Positions 8,093 through 16,772 of a stretch of DNA of 64,000 nt are shown one piece after another. Every line of letters starts with the position of its first letter. The first letter of the stretch is position 1. The stretch lies in NCBI RefSeq assembly GCF_003311635.1, contig NZ_QEXL01000002.1, positions 1-64,000 on the forward strand, read 5' to 3'. Position numbers and translations under genes: made by a program. The notes below the pieces were generated by a model. It was not told the origin of the DNA, ran no database searches, and was given only the letters and a program-made list of their open reading frames with translations. This DNA is from Novacetimonas cocois. GTDB taxonomy: Bacteria > Pseudomonadota > Alphaproteobacteria > Acetobacterales > Acetobacteraceae.

Positions 8093-9330
8093 TGAACGTT
8101 CCGCCATTCATGCACCGCTGTTTCCGGGGATTGGTGCCCGGGACGCTGGATCGTTACCTGCTGCAGCAGGTGGTGCCACCATTTTCCATTTCGCTGGGCG
8201 TGGTCATGGCGGCCCTGCTGCTGGAACGGCTGCTGGCGCTGTTTAACATGCTGGCCTCCAACGGCAGTTCGATGAAGACGTTCCTGGCGCTGCTGACGGA
8301 TCTGGTGCCGCATTACCTTGGCCTCGCCCTGCCGGCCGCCATGTGCGTCAGCGTGTTTTCCGTCATCCGGCGCATGAGCCAGAATCACGAAATCGACGCC
8401 CTGATGGCCAGTGGCGTCTCGATGTTCCGTATCGCGCGGCCCTTCATCATCGTGGGAACGATCCTCGGCGCGCTCAGCTTCTCGCTTTATGGCTTCATCC
8501 AGCCCTATGCGCGGTATGACTACCGCTCGGCGCTGTATTTCGCCAGTCACAGCGGCTGGGCGCCGCACCTGCAGTCCCACATGTTTGCAGCACCATCGCG
8601 CGATCTGATGCTGACGGCGGAAAAGGTCGATGACGCGGGGTCGCGCCTGTTCACGGTCTTTATCCGCGACAACAGCAGCCATGAGGTGACCCGCTACATC
8701 ACCGCGCGCAAGGGATACCTGTATATCCCGAACAATGAAGAAAAGATCCGCCTCGACCTGATTGACGGGACGATCATCACCGACCGGCATGACAAGAGCC
8801 CGTCCATCATCCATTTCGACCATACGACCGAGCTGTTTTCGCCCCACGGCCAGCTTGACAAGATGCAGGCCAACCGCAGCCGGGGACAGACGGAACGTGA
8901 ACTGACGCTGCCTGAGCTGTATCACGACATCCGCCATGGCATGCCGGGGATCAAGCATTCCTATCTGGTCGCGGAACTGCATTTCCGCCTTGCGCGCACG
9001 ATCGCGATTCCGTTCATTCCGTTCCTTGCCTGCGCGCTGGCGATCATGGCTAAACGGCAGAAACGCAGCATCGGCCTGCCGATCGCCGCCGTTACGCTGG
9101 TGGGCTTTGACCACACGTTGCAAATGGGTCTCAGTCTTGTCGCGAATGTCCACATGTCGCCACTGGTGGTGATCTGGCTTCCGACGCTGATATTCGCCCT
9201 GGGCTGTGTCGAAACGCTGGTCTGGCGCTGCGGAGGACTTCGCGTCCTGCTCATGGCGCCGCATCCTTCTTCGCAACGCGTCCTGTCGCCTGACGGCCTG
9301 CCGACGCGGACGCAGGATTCGCATCCATGA
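8092..9330 (+). CDS. lptF: LptF-like permease (YjgP/YjgQ family)
   Basis: 412 residues using the ATG at 8092, which overlaps the upstream stop (TGATG). The frame stays open further upstream but that part lies inside the phosphoesterase gene. Topology fits LptF/LptG: hydrophobic segments near the N-terminus (about 25-50, 70-85 and 115-135), a large periplasmic beta-jellyroll-type domain, then three C-terminal membrane segments (about 300-385). In E. coli LptF and LptG form the membrane part of the LPS extractor with LptB. This pair sits inside a sphingolipid locus rather than beside pepA or lptD, so it may be a second copy devoted to sphingolipid export. No lptA, lptB or lptC lies in the window. 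Confidence 0.8.
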   Translation: MNVPPFMHRCFRGLVPGTLDRYLLQQVVPPFSISLGVVMAALLLERLLALFNMLASNGSSMKTFLALLTDLVPHYLGLALPAAMCVSVFSVIRRMSQNHEIDALMASGVSMFRIARPFIIVGTILGALSFSLYGFIQPYARYDYRSALYFASHSGWAPHLQSHMFAAPSRDLMLTAEKVDDAGSRLFTVFIRDNSSHEVTRYITARKGYLYIPNNEEKIRLDLIDGTIITDRHDKSPSIIHFDHTTELFSPHGQLDKMQANRSRGQTERELTLPELYHDIRHGMPGIKHSYLVAELHFRLARTIAIPFIPFLACALAIMAKRQKRSIGLPIAAVTLVGFDHTLQMGLSLVANVHMSPLVVIWLPTLIFALGCVETLVWRCGGLRVLLMAPHPSSQRVLSPDGLPTRTQDSHP

Positions 9331-10448
9331 AACTGAAGGGAAAGACGATACGCCTGCTGCCCGGCGGCCGCGTGCTGGTGGGCTATCTGACCCGGGAACT
9401 GCTGGGCAAGATTTTCGCCACCGCCGCGGTCATCATCGCGCTGATGGAGGTCCTGGCGCTTCTGGAACAGGTGACGGAAATCATGGGCCGCCATCTGGGC
9501 CTGTCCGGCGTGCTGTATTACGCCGTGATCCGCCTGCCGCTGCTGTTTGGCAATGCGATGCCGCTGGCGGTCCTGATCGGGGCGCTGATCACATTGCTGC
9601 AGCTGACGATCTCGAACGAGATTTCGATCCTGCGCGCCGCCGGCCTTTCGACGCCGGGCCTGTTCCGCCTGTTCCTGCCCGCGATACTGGGGTTGGGGGT
9701 TTTGTGCGTAGTGGTGGACGATCAGGTCGTCCCGCGCAGTGAAATCGCGCAGGCACGGTGGTGGAACGCCACGAATCCCTCCCCCACCGGGGTTTCACGC
9801 GATGTCTGGTTCCGCACCGGCATGACGCTCGTCAACATTCAGGGCATCGCGAAGGGAGGGCGCGAACTGCATGACGTGACCCTCTATCGCCGCGATAACG
9901 ACGGCCAGGTGGAAAAGGTCCTCCACCTGCCCAAGGTCAGCTATTTCATCAACAGATGGAGCGGATATCCCGACCATGTCCTGACGGTCATCAGCCCCAC
10001 GCGCGTGGAACAGCTTGATACCGGTTCCGACACGCGCCTTGTGCTGGACTGGCCGCGGACGCTGACGCCGGATCTGGTCCTGCAGCTGGCGCTGGATACG
10101 CCACAGTCGATTCTGACCATGATGCAGGTGCTCGACAATGATTTTCCTTCCAGCCAGTCCCCTGCATTTTTCATGACCGAAATACTGGGTCGTATCATGT
10201 TACCCCTGACATTTACGGTTATGCTGTTATTGGCCATCCCGGTGGTTTATATCCCCCCGCGGGCCGGGACACGCAGCTGGCTGCCAATATGGTGCCTGGG
10301 GGCAGGTCTGCTGTTTGTCGTATTCCAGGGATTGTTGCGGGCCTTGGGCAATGCCGGTACGCTTCCCTCTCTGGTGGCGGTTTTTGTCGGGATCGTAATT
10401 TTCATTCTCGGCGTGGTGACAGTGCTATTGAGGATTGAAGAACGATGA
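9327..10448 (+). CDS. lptG: LptG-like permease (YjgP/YjgQ family)
   Basis: 373 residues, starting inside the end of the LptF-like gene (ATGA overlap at 9327-9330). Hydrophobic segments near residues 25-45, 65-90 and 105-130, a soluble middle of about 150 residues and three more membrane segments at the C-terminus (about 275-370) match LptG. With the preceding gene it should form a heterodimeric extractor that lifts a lipid from the inner membrane when driven by LptB. Its own stop overlaps the hydroxylase gene start by 4 bases, tying the transporter to a lipid-modifying enzyme. LPS itself remains a possible cargo. Confidence 0.8.
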   Translation: MKLKGKTIRLLPGGRVLVGYLTRELLGKIFATAAVIIALMEVLALLEQVTEIMGRHLGLSGVLYYAVIRLPLLFGNAMPLAVLIGALITLLQLTISNEISILRAAGLSTPGLFRLFLPAILGLGVLCVVVDDQVVPRSEIAQARWWNATNPSPTGVSRDVWFRTGMTLVNIQGIAKGGRELHDVTLYRRDNDGQVEKVLHLPKVSYFINRWSGYPDHVLTVISPTRVEQLDTGSDTRLVLDWPRTLTPDLVLQLALDTPQSILTMMQVLDNDFPSSQSPAFFMTEILGRIMLPLTFTVMLLLAIPVVYIPPRAGTRSWLPIWCLGAGLLFVVFQGLLRALGNAGTLPSLVAVFVGIVIFILGVVTVLLRIEER

Positions 10449-11227
10449 TTACCAGTACCCTGAAGAACACATCCATCCGGACGGGGCGCAGCTTCGATCT
10501 GGGGAAGATGAATCTTCGCCAGCTGTGGATCGCCTATCTGACCTATCCGACTATCCTGCTCTACGTCGCCCTGGCGGCGGGAAGCTTCGCGGTCATGGTC
10601 CATACCTTCGTATCCTGGCTGCCGGTCGTTATCAGCATCCTGTCGGTCGTCCTGGTCTATCCGCTGGTCTGGTACGCCATCCACCGCTTCATCCTGCACG
10701 GACGCTTCCTCTATCGCCTGAAAATGACCTCCGCCCTGTGGAAGCGCATTCATTTCGACCATCATCAGGACCCGCACCTGCTGGATGTCCTGTTCGGCTC
10801 CCCGCTGAACACCATTCCCACCATCGCGATCGTCACCATTCCCATCGGCTTTGCCATCGGGCAGATCGCAGGTGCCGCCGCCGCCTTTGGCGCGGGGCTT
10901 ACGATCACCTGCATCTATGAATTCTTTCACTGTATCCAGCATCTCAACTACAAGCCGAAGATGTCATGGATCCAGCGGATGAAGCAGCGTCACGTGCTGC
11001 ATCACTTCCACAACGAAAACGGCAATTACGGCATCACCAGCTTCGTCGCCGACCGCCTGTTCCGCAGCTATTACGTCGACGCCAAGAGCTGCACGCGCAG
11101 CCCCAGCGTCTTCAACCTGGGATACGATCAGGACGAGGCGAAGCGTTACCCGTGGGTCATGGACCTGACGGGATCGCCGCCGCGTGACCGCCCCGATGGC
11201 GCGAATCCCAACCGGAACGCTGCATGA
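10445..11227 (+). CDS. Fatty acid hydroxylase-superfamily membrane enzyme (candidate ceramide hydroxylase)
   Basis: 260 residues, a di-iron membrane hydroxylase. The histidine clusters are HRFILH (80-85), HFDHH (103-107), HCIQH (162-166) and HVLHH (183-187), the spacing used by sterol desaturase/fatty acid hydroxylase proteins. Membrane segments lie at about 35-55, 58-80 and 125-155. Acetic acid bacteria are reported to contain a 2-hydroxypalmitoyl dihydroceramide, so 2-hydroxylation of the amide-linked acyl chain is the attractive assignment; C4 hydroxylation of the long-chain base is the alternative. It overlaps lptG and the nucleotidyltransferase gene by 4 bases on each side. Regiochemistry is inference. 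Confidence 0.8.
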   Translation: MITSTLKNTSIRTGRSFDLGKMNLRQLWIAYLTYPTILLYVALAAGSFAVMVHTFVSWLPVVISILSVVLVYPLVWYAIHRFILHGRFLYRLKMTSALWKRIHFDHHQDPHLLDVLFGSPLNTIPTIAIVTIPIGFAIGQIAGAAAAFGAGLTITCIYEFFHCIQHLNYKPKMSWIQRMKQRHVLHHFHNENGNYGITSFVADRLFRSYYVDAKSCTRSPSVFNLGYDQDEAKRYPWVMDLTGSPPRDRPDGANPNRNAA

Positions 11228-12006
11228 CCGATATTCCGGGGCTTGACGTCCTTATCCTTGCCGGCAGCCGCCGGGGGGTGCGCGACCCCATGGCGCAGGC
11301 GGCCGGCATTTCGCACAAGGCCCTTCTTCCCGTCTGTGGGCGCCCGATGATCACCCGCGTATGCGATGCCCTGATGCAGGTGCCGGGGCTTGGGAAAATC
11401 GTGGTGTGCATCGACGATCCCGACGTCCTGCGTGGCGCGGTGCCACCATCCGTCACCTTCATCCCCGAAGCGGCAGGCCCGAGCGCAAGCGTCATGAACG
11501 CGCTTGCCACGCTTGGCGCGCCCCTGCTTGTCACGACCGCCGATCATGCGCTCCTGCGGCCGGAATGGGTCGAGTCCTTCATTGCCGATTCCACGCGCGC
11601 GCAGTGCGACATGTCTGCGGGCATCGCACTGGAAGGCGCCATCGCCCGCGACGTGCCCGACACGAAACGCACGATGATCCGTCTGGCGGATGGGGCATTT
11701 TCGGGATGTAACCTGTTCTTCCTGCGCACGCCCGCGGCGATGTCGGTCCTGAAGCTGTGGCAGCGGCTGGAAAATGACCGCAAGCATCCGCTGCGCATGG
11801 CCCGCCTGCTGGGCCCCGGCATCCTGCTGCGCTTTGTCCTGCGCCGTCTGACGCGCGCCGCCCTGTGCCGGCGCATCGGCCGCCTGACGGGCGCGCGGGT
11901 CGGGCTTATTCCCATTGATGACGGACGCGCCGCCGTGGATGTCGACAAACCGGCGGACCTGGAACTGGTGACCCGCCTGATCGGACGGGACACGGCGGCA
12001 GCCTGA
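11224..12006 (+). CDS. MobA-like NTP transferase domain protein
   Basis: 260 residues with the GT-A-type nucleotidyltransferase fold. The start carries VLILAGSRRG and, after about 20 residues, HKALLPVCGRPMITRV, the pattern L-A-G-G-x-(x)-K-x-L-L-x-x-x-G-x-P-M seen in MobA, IspD and sugar-phosphate nucleotidylyltransferases. VTTADHALL corresponds to the metal-binding acidic position and DVDKPADLEL to the C-terminal D-V-D-T-P-x-D motif of this group. It is the last gene of the overlapping operon. It could charge a phospho-alcohol or sugar phosphate with CTP or UTP for a lipid head group, perhaps serving the CDP-alcohol-type transferase at 454-1590. Molybdopterin guanylylation is unlikely in this context. 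Confidence 0.7.
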   Translation: MTDIPGLDVLILAGSRRGVRDPMAQAAGISHKALLPVCGRPMITRVCDALMQVPGLGKIVVCIDDPDVLRGAVPPSVTFIPEAAGPSASVMNALATLGAPLLVTTADHALLRPEWVESFIADSTRAQCDMSAGIALEGAIARDVPDTKRTMIRLADGAFSGCNLFFLRTPAAMSVLKLWQRLENDRKHPLRMARLLGPGILLRFVLRRLTRAALCRRIGRLTGARVGLIPIDDGRAAVDVDKPADLELVTRLIGRDTAAA

Positions 12007-12056
12007 AGGTCCCGACGGGATGATCGCAGCGCCGGGTGTTGCCCACGACCTGAAAA

Positions 12057-12587
12057 ATGGCATCAGATAGCCGCATGGACGCCCCCCTGACCGACATGAC
12101 GACCGCAGATGTCCAGCCCGCGATCCGGCGGGCGGTGGCGCATCTGTGTGGTCAGCATGGCTGGGCCATCCTGCATGAAATGCCATTGCCCAATCGCCGC
12201 CGCGCGGATGTCATGGCGCTGTGCCCCGCCGGTCGGCTGACCTGCATTGAAATCAAATCCGGGCTGCCTGATTTCCGCAGCGACCTCAAATGGCCGGAAT
12301 ACCGGCCGTGGTGCGATGCCTTTTATTTCGCGGTGCCCGCCTTTTTCCCGCGCGACGTCCTGCCCGATGATGTCGGGGTGATGGTGGTGGACCTGCCCGC
12401 GCCCCCTGTCCGGACCAGCATGATCGCGGATGCCGCCATCCTGCGTCCCGCGCCGTCGCACCCGTTGCCGGCGGCGCGACGACGCAGCCTGACCCACAGG
12501 TTCGCCATGCTCGCGGCGCAGAGGCTGAACAGGATGGAAGATCCCACGCTGGCGACCGTATTGCAGACGGCACTTCGATCCGACTGA
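12057..12587 (+). CDS. mmcB: MmcB family DNA repair protein
   Basis: 176 residues. The core RADVMALCPAGRL followed by CIEIKSGLPDFRSDLKW gives the D-(x)n-E-x-K arrangement of PD-(D/E)XK nuclease-like proteins and matches the alphaproteobacterial MmcB family, which includes a DNA-damage-inducible member in Caulobacter. It is expected to act on damaged DNA in the cytoplasm, but its exact activity is not established. The first ATG is used here; a second in-frame ATG lies 18 bases downstream. It stands between the lipid operon and the inositol monophosphatase-like gene with about 50 bases of spacing on the left, so read-through from the lipid operon is possible. Confidence 0.8.
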   Translation: MASDSRMDAPLTDMTTADVQPAIRRAVAHLCGQHGWAILHEMPLPNRRRADVMALCPAGRLTCIEIKSGLPDFRSDLKWPEYRPWCDAFYFAVPAFFPRDVLPDDVGVMVVDLPAPPVRTSMIADAAILRPAPSHPLPAARRRSLTHRFAMLAAQRLNRMEDPTLATVLQTALRSD

Positions 12588-12623
12588 CGCGTTTCCCTTC
12601 TCACCCCCAAAAGGAGTTCCCCC

Positions 12624-13415
12624 ATGCCCAGTCCCCATATCCTGTACCGTTTCGAGGCCGCGCGTTCCGTCGTGCGCGACGCGGCGGAACTGGCGATGAA
12701 GATGCGCCCGGCCCCCGGTGGCCCGCAGGCGACGCAGAAAGCCGCGCAGGACTGGCTGACGGAAACTGACGGCGCGGTGGAGGCCCTGATTTCACATCGC
12801 ATCGGCCAGATGTTCCCCGAAGACGGATTCCAGGGCGAAGAGGAAGGCCGCACCCGTGGCGGCAGCCTGCGCTGGGTGGTTGATCCCATCGACGGGACCT
12901 CCAACTACGCGCGCGGCCGCAACCGCTGGTGCATTTCCCTTGGGCTGATGGATGGCGACACCCCCATTGCCGGCATCATTGAAGCCCCCGCCCTGCGGGA
13001 GACCTATACCGCCGTGCGGGGACAGGGCGCCTTTCTGAACGGACGGCCGATCCATGCCTCCACCGTTTTGGATCCCGCCTCCTCCATGATCGAGATGGGG
13101 TGGAGCAACCGGGTGAAGCCGGGCGTATTCCAGCAGAAGATCGACGCCATCCTGAACCTCGGCGCGATGCCACGTTCCGGCGGGTCCGGCGCCATCGCCC
13201 TTGCCGAAGTCGCGTGCGGACGGCAGGACGGCTATCTGGAAATGAGCATCAACCTGTGGGACGTCGCCGCGGCCCTCGTCCTGCTGGAGGAGGCTGGCGC
13301 GCGGGTTTCGCCCTTCCTGCGCGATGGCGGGCTGGAGGGGGATGCCACCATCCTTGCGGCGGCCCCGCATATTGCGGATGTCCTTTCGCAGGCGGTCGGC
13401 GTATCGATGGATTGA
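12624..13415 (+). CDS. Inositol monophosphatase family protein (possible histidinol-phosphatase)
   Basis: 263 residues with the Li+-sensitive phosphatase metal motifs: GFQGEEEG (metal-binding Glu), WVVDPIDGTSNYARG (D-P-I-D-G-T) and WDVAAALVLLEEAG near the C-terminus (W-D-x-A). A strong AAGGAG ribosome site lies 8 bases before the ATG. The family includes inositol-1-phosphatases, histidinol-phosphatase HisN and CysQ. The length and the N-A-R-G after the DGT motif would suit HisN, a common form in alphaproteobacteria, but no his genes are nearby. An inositol lipid role is possible given the neighbouring lipid locus, though there is no direct sign of it. Confidence 0.72.
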   Translation: MPSPHILYRFEAARSVVRDAAELAMKMRPAPGGPQATQKAAQDWLTETDGAVEALISHRIGQMFPEDGFQGEEEGRTRGGSLRWVVDPIDGTSNYARGRNRWCISLGLMDGDTPIAGIIEAPALRETYTAVRGQGAFLNGRPIHASTVLDPASSMIEMGWSNRVKPGVFQQKIDAILNLGAMPRSGGSGAIALAEVACGRQDGYLEMSINLWDVAAALVLLEEAGARVSPFLRDGGLEGDATILAAAPHIADVLSQAVGVSMD

Positions 13416-13532
13416 TGAACCGCCGACACTGACATAAGCAGCCATTATTCGGCCACGAAAACGGGGCATGTCCCGGCGCGGGGCATAACCCGTTCATGCC
13501 ACGGCCCGGCACGATCGAAAGGGAGCACAGGC

Positions 13533-14348
13533 GTGCGAAACGGTTTTTTCGTCAAAAGTCTCATGGCCGCAACGTTCATGGCCATGCCATGCCATGCCGT
13601 CATGGCCGCCACGGCCACGGCGGAAAAGGAGCAGAACCTTGTCGATCAGGCGACGCTGACGGTCCGCGACATGTTTTCGGGCGCCAAATCCAACAGCAAG
13701 ATCACGCGCTACCTCGCACAGGCACGTGGGGTCATCGTATGTCCATCGGTCATGCGCATGTCCATCGGCTTTGGCGGGGGCAGCGGGGGATGCGTGCTGC
13801 TGACGCGTGACGGGCGCGGGTCATGGTCGGATCCGGCCTTCTACAAGATCACGACCGCCAATTTCGGGCTGCAGCTGGGCATGCAGGATGCGGAGATCAT
13901 GATGTTCGTCATGACCGATACCGGCGTGCAGTCCCTGCTGGACAGCCAGTTCAAGCTGAGCGCCGACATGGGCACCTCTTTCGCATCATCCGGATCGGGG
14001 GTCGAAAGCGGCACGGCGGGGTCCCATAACACGGGCATCATGGGTGTCCAGAAATCCAAGGGCCTGTTTGCCGGCGCCGCCCTTGGCGGATCCAAGCTGA
14101 AGGTCAACAGCCCGGCGAATCGTGCCTATTACAACCAGATCGTCGGACCGGAAGACATCGTGATTTCCATGCGTGTCAATAATCCGGGCGCAGACCCCCT
14201 GCGCAGCGCGCTCAGCGAGGTTCTGACGACGGCGCAGGCCAATGTCCCCCCGGGCGAGAGCGCGACGTCAGGGACAAGCGGCGGACAGCCCGTCGTCCAG
14301 CCCGCGCAGGCGGGACAGGTCCACAGTCAGGAACTGCCCAGCCAGTAA
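13533..14348 (+). CDS. Secreted lipid-binding SYLF domain (DUF500/Ysc84) protein
   Basis: 271 residues from a GTG with AAAGGGA upstream. Residues 1-26 form a signal peptide ending at an AxA-type site (HAVMAATA). The body matches the SYLF family: YLAQARGVIVCPSV, GFGGGSGGCVLL, WSDPAFYKITTANFGLQLG and a long FVMTDTGVQSLL segment. SYLF domains bind phosphoinositides in eukaryotes; the bacterial proteins are exported with unknown ligand. The C-terminal 40 residues are rich in Gly, Ser, Gln and Pro and probably disordered. The stop lies 19 bases from the convergent mltG stop. Confidence 0.82.
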   Translation: MRNGFFVKSLMAATFMAMPCHAVMAATATAEKEQNLVDQATLTVRDMFSGAKSNSKITRYLAQARGVIVCPSVMRMSIGFGGGSGGCVLLTRDGRGSWSDPAFYKITTANFGLQLGMQDAEIMMFVMTDTGVQSLLDSQFKLSADMGTSFASSGSGVESGTAGSHNTGIMGVQKSKGLFAGAALGGSKLKVNSPANRAYYNQIVGPEDIVISMRVNNPGADPLRSALSEVLTTAQANVPPGESATSGTSGGQPVVQPAQAGQVHSQELPSQ

Positions 14349-14367
14349 GGACGCGCGATCGTATGTC

Positions 14368-15360
14368 CTAGCGTTCCGGCTGCGCGGCCTGTCGCGCCCG
14401 GAACGCGCTGACATGGCGGTTATGTTCCCCAAGGCTTGCCGCGAAATCATGGCCGCCGCCCCCGTTGGCGACGAAATACAGCATGTCACCTTCCGCCGGA
14501 TGGGCCGCAGCCTCCAGCGACGCCAGACCGGGAGAGCAGATCGGCCCCGGCGGCAGGCCCGGTATGACGTAGGTATTATAGGGGGTGGGCGTGGTCAGGT
14601 CGGCGCGTGACAGGGCATGCCCCAGCGGTCCTGCGCCCTGATTCAGGCCATAGACCACCGATGGATCGGACTGAAGCCGCATCCCCTGATGCAGGCGGTT
14701 GAGGAAGACGCGCGCCACCATGGGGCGTTCCTGCGCCACGGCGGTTTCGCGTTCGATCATGGAGGCAAGGATCAGCAGCGTCCGGGGATCGGGTATGGCG
14801 GGATCAGGCTGCCGCCCGTCCCACACACGCGCCAGCGTGCGCGTCATGGCACGCTGCATCCGATCCAGCAGGGCCTGACGCGCCATTCCCCATTCATAAT
14901 CATAGGTCAGGGGCATCACATCCCCCTCCGCCGGCGGGATAAATGTCCCTTCCAGCGCGGGCGCGTCATTCAGCAGTGCCGCAATCTGCAGGGATGACCT
15001 GCCTTCGGGAATGGTCAGGCGATGTATGATCGGCTTTCCATGACGCAGCACGAACAGGACCTGCTGCATTGACGCATGGGCGGGGAAACTCAGTTCAGCG
15101 GCATGCAGCGCGCCGTCGGGCCGGGTCAGATGCACCGCGATACGGAATATCGCATGTGTACACGAATCCCCGAAAAATACGCCCGCGTCCCGCAGCGAGG
15201 CAAAGGCACGTCCCTCGCCCCCCCTGGCCACCACGATCACGCGTGCTTCGGGCATGGGACCGGGGCGGGTAAAGACCCATGCCCCGTAACCGACACCCGC
15301 AAGCCCCGACAGAACCAGAACAAGAAAGACGATACCAAGTCCTGTCAGAACCCTGCGCAC
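14368..15360 (-). CDS. mltG: Endolytic peptidoglycan transglycosylase MltG
   Basis: 330 residues, GTG start preceded by AAAGGAG. One N-terminal membrane anchor (about 7-27) and a periplasmic YceG/MltG domain: LTIPEGRSSLQIAALL (LysM-like part) and the catalytic region ILASMIERETAV (catalytic Glu in the I-E-R/K-E motif) followed by NRLHQGMRLQSDPSVVYGL and TPYNTYVIPGLPPGPICSPG. It cleaves nascent glycan strands to set their length. Its position directly downstream of fabF, acpP and fabG is the usual order in many bacteria. About 53 bases separate it from fabF. Confidence 0.93.
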   Translation of the reverse strand: MRRVLTGLGIVFLVLVLSGLAGVGYGAWVFTRPGPMPEARVIVVARGGEGRAFASLRDAGVFFGDSCTHAIFRIAVHLTRPDGALHAAELSFPAHASMQQVLFVLRHGKPIIHRLTIPEGRSSLQIAALLNDAPALEGTFIPPAEGDVMPLTYDYEWGMARQALLDRMQRAMTRTLARVWDGRQPDPAIPDPRTLLILASMIERETAVAQERPMVARVFLNRLHQGMRLQSDPSVVYGLNQGAGPLGHALSRADLTTPTPYNTYVIPGLPPGPICSPGLASLEAAAHPAEGDMLYFVANGGGGHDFAASLGEHNRHVSAFRARQAAQPER

Positions 15361-15413
15361 GTTTCTCCTTTCCTGTCGGCCTCACGCCATCCGGCGGGCA
15401 CGGCCCCCCGTTT

Positions 15414-16700
15414 TTAGACCCCGCGCAGGATGATGCTGGCGTTCGTGCCGCCAAAGCCGAAGCTGTTGGACAGGATGGTGTCGATCCGGCGTTCCTGCGC
15501 GGTATGGGCGACACGGTCGATCACGCTTTCACGCGAAGGATTGTCCAGATTGAGGGTGGGCGGCGCGACATTGTCACGCATCGCGAGAATGGAATAAATC
15601 GCCTCCACCGCGCCAGCGGCACCCAGCAGATGCCCGACGGCTGACTTGGTGGATGACATCGCCAGCTTGCGCGCGTCATCGCCAAACAGGCGCTCGACCG
15701 CTTCCAGCTCAAGGTCGTCGGCCATGGTGGAGGTACCATGCGCGTTGACATACTGGATATCGGCGGGCGTCAGCCCCGCGCTGCGCAGGGCGCCCTGCAT
15801 GGCGCGGAAGGCACCCTCATGCCCCGGCGCGGGCGCGGTGATGTGATGGGCATCGCCCGACATCCCGTATCCCACCACCTCGGCATAGATTTTCGCGCCA
15901 CGCGCCTTGGCGTGTTCGTATTCTTCCAGAACGACAATGCCCGCGCCCTCGCCCATGACGAAACCGTCACGGTCACGGTCCCACGGGCGCGACGCCTTTG
16001 CCGGCGTATCATTGAAATGGGTCGACAGCGCCTTGGCCGAACAGAAACCGGCGATGCCAAGTTCGCACACCGCTGCTTCCGCCCCGCCGGCGACCATGAC
16101 ATCCGCATCGCCCAGCATGATCATGCGCGACGCGTCGCCAATGGCATGCACGCCTGTCGCACAGGCCGTGACCACCGAATGGTTCGGCCCCTTGAATCCG
16201 TACTTGATGGAGACATGCCCCGAAACGAGGTTGATCAGCGCGGAAGGAATGAAGAAGGGCGACAGACGCCGCGCGCGACCTTCCTTGACCGTGACCGATG
16301 CCTCGTAAATGGTCTGGAGACCACCGATGCCCGCGCCGATCATGACGCCGGTGCGGCAGCGATCTTCCTCGGATTCGGGCATCCACCCGGAATCCTCGAC
16401 CGCTTCGGTTGCTGCCACCAGTCCCAGATGGATGAAGCGGTCCATCTTCTTCTGGTCCTTGACAGGAACCCAGTCAGAAAGAGTCAGGCAATGGTCTTCG
16501 GTGGGTCCGACCGGAACCTCGCCCGCGACCTGGGCCGGCAATCCGGACGGATCGAACGCGGTAATGCGGCCAAAGCCGTTTTCCCCCGCCACCAGACGTG
16601 ACCAGTTATGTTCGATCCCCAGCCCGAGCGGACTGACGATGCCCATACCGGTCACAACAACGCGTCGCTGCTTCGACGCCAATCCGGCAGACTGTATCAA
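15414..16700 (-). CDS. fabF: Beta-ketoacyl-ACP synthase II
   Basis: 428 residues. The KAS catalytic triad is visible: the Cys in TACATGVHAIGDA, the first His in VNAHGTSTMADDLE and the second His in KSAVGHLLGAAGAVEA. It elongates acyl-ACP by condensing it with malonyl-ACP and, as FabF, tunes cis-vaccenate content. The start is TTG at 16700, with AGGGAG nine bases upstream; another in-frame TTG six codons later could also serve. It follows acpP by about 72 bases in the fabD-fabG-acpP-fabF order. Confidence 0.95.
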   Translation of the reverse strand: MIQSAGLASKQRRVVVTGMGIVSPLGLGIEHNWSRLVAGENGFGRITAFDPSGLPAQVAGEVPVGPTEDHCLTLSDWVPVKDQKKMDRFIHLGLVAATEAVEDSGWMPESEEDRCRTGVMIGAGIGGLQTIYEASVTVKEGRARRLSPFFIPSALINLVSGHVSIKYGFKGPNHSVVTACATGVHAIGDASRMIMLGDADVMVAGGAEAAVCELGIAGFCSAKALSTHFNDTPAKASRPWDRDRDGFVMGEGAGIVVLEEYEHAKARGAKIYAEVVGYGMSGDAHHITAPAPGHEGAFRAMQGALRSAGLTPADIQYVNAHGTSTMADDLELEAVERLFGDDARKLAMSSTKSAVGHLLGAAGAVEAIYSILAMRDNVAPPTLNLDNPSRESVIDRVAHTAQERRIDTILSNSFGFGGTNASIILRGV

Positions 16701-16772
16701 CCCGACCTGCTCCCTGACTCTAACGATATCTGACTGTTTTTCTACTCAAGCCACAAACGCCACGCGCGTGGC

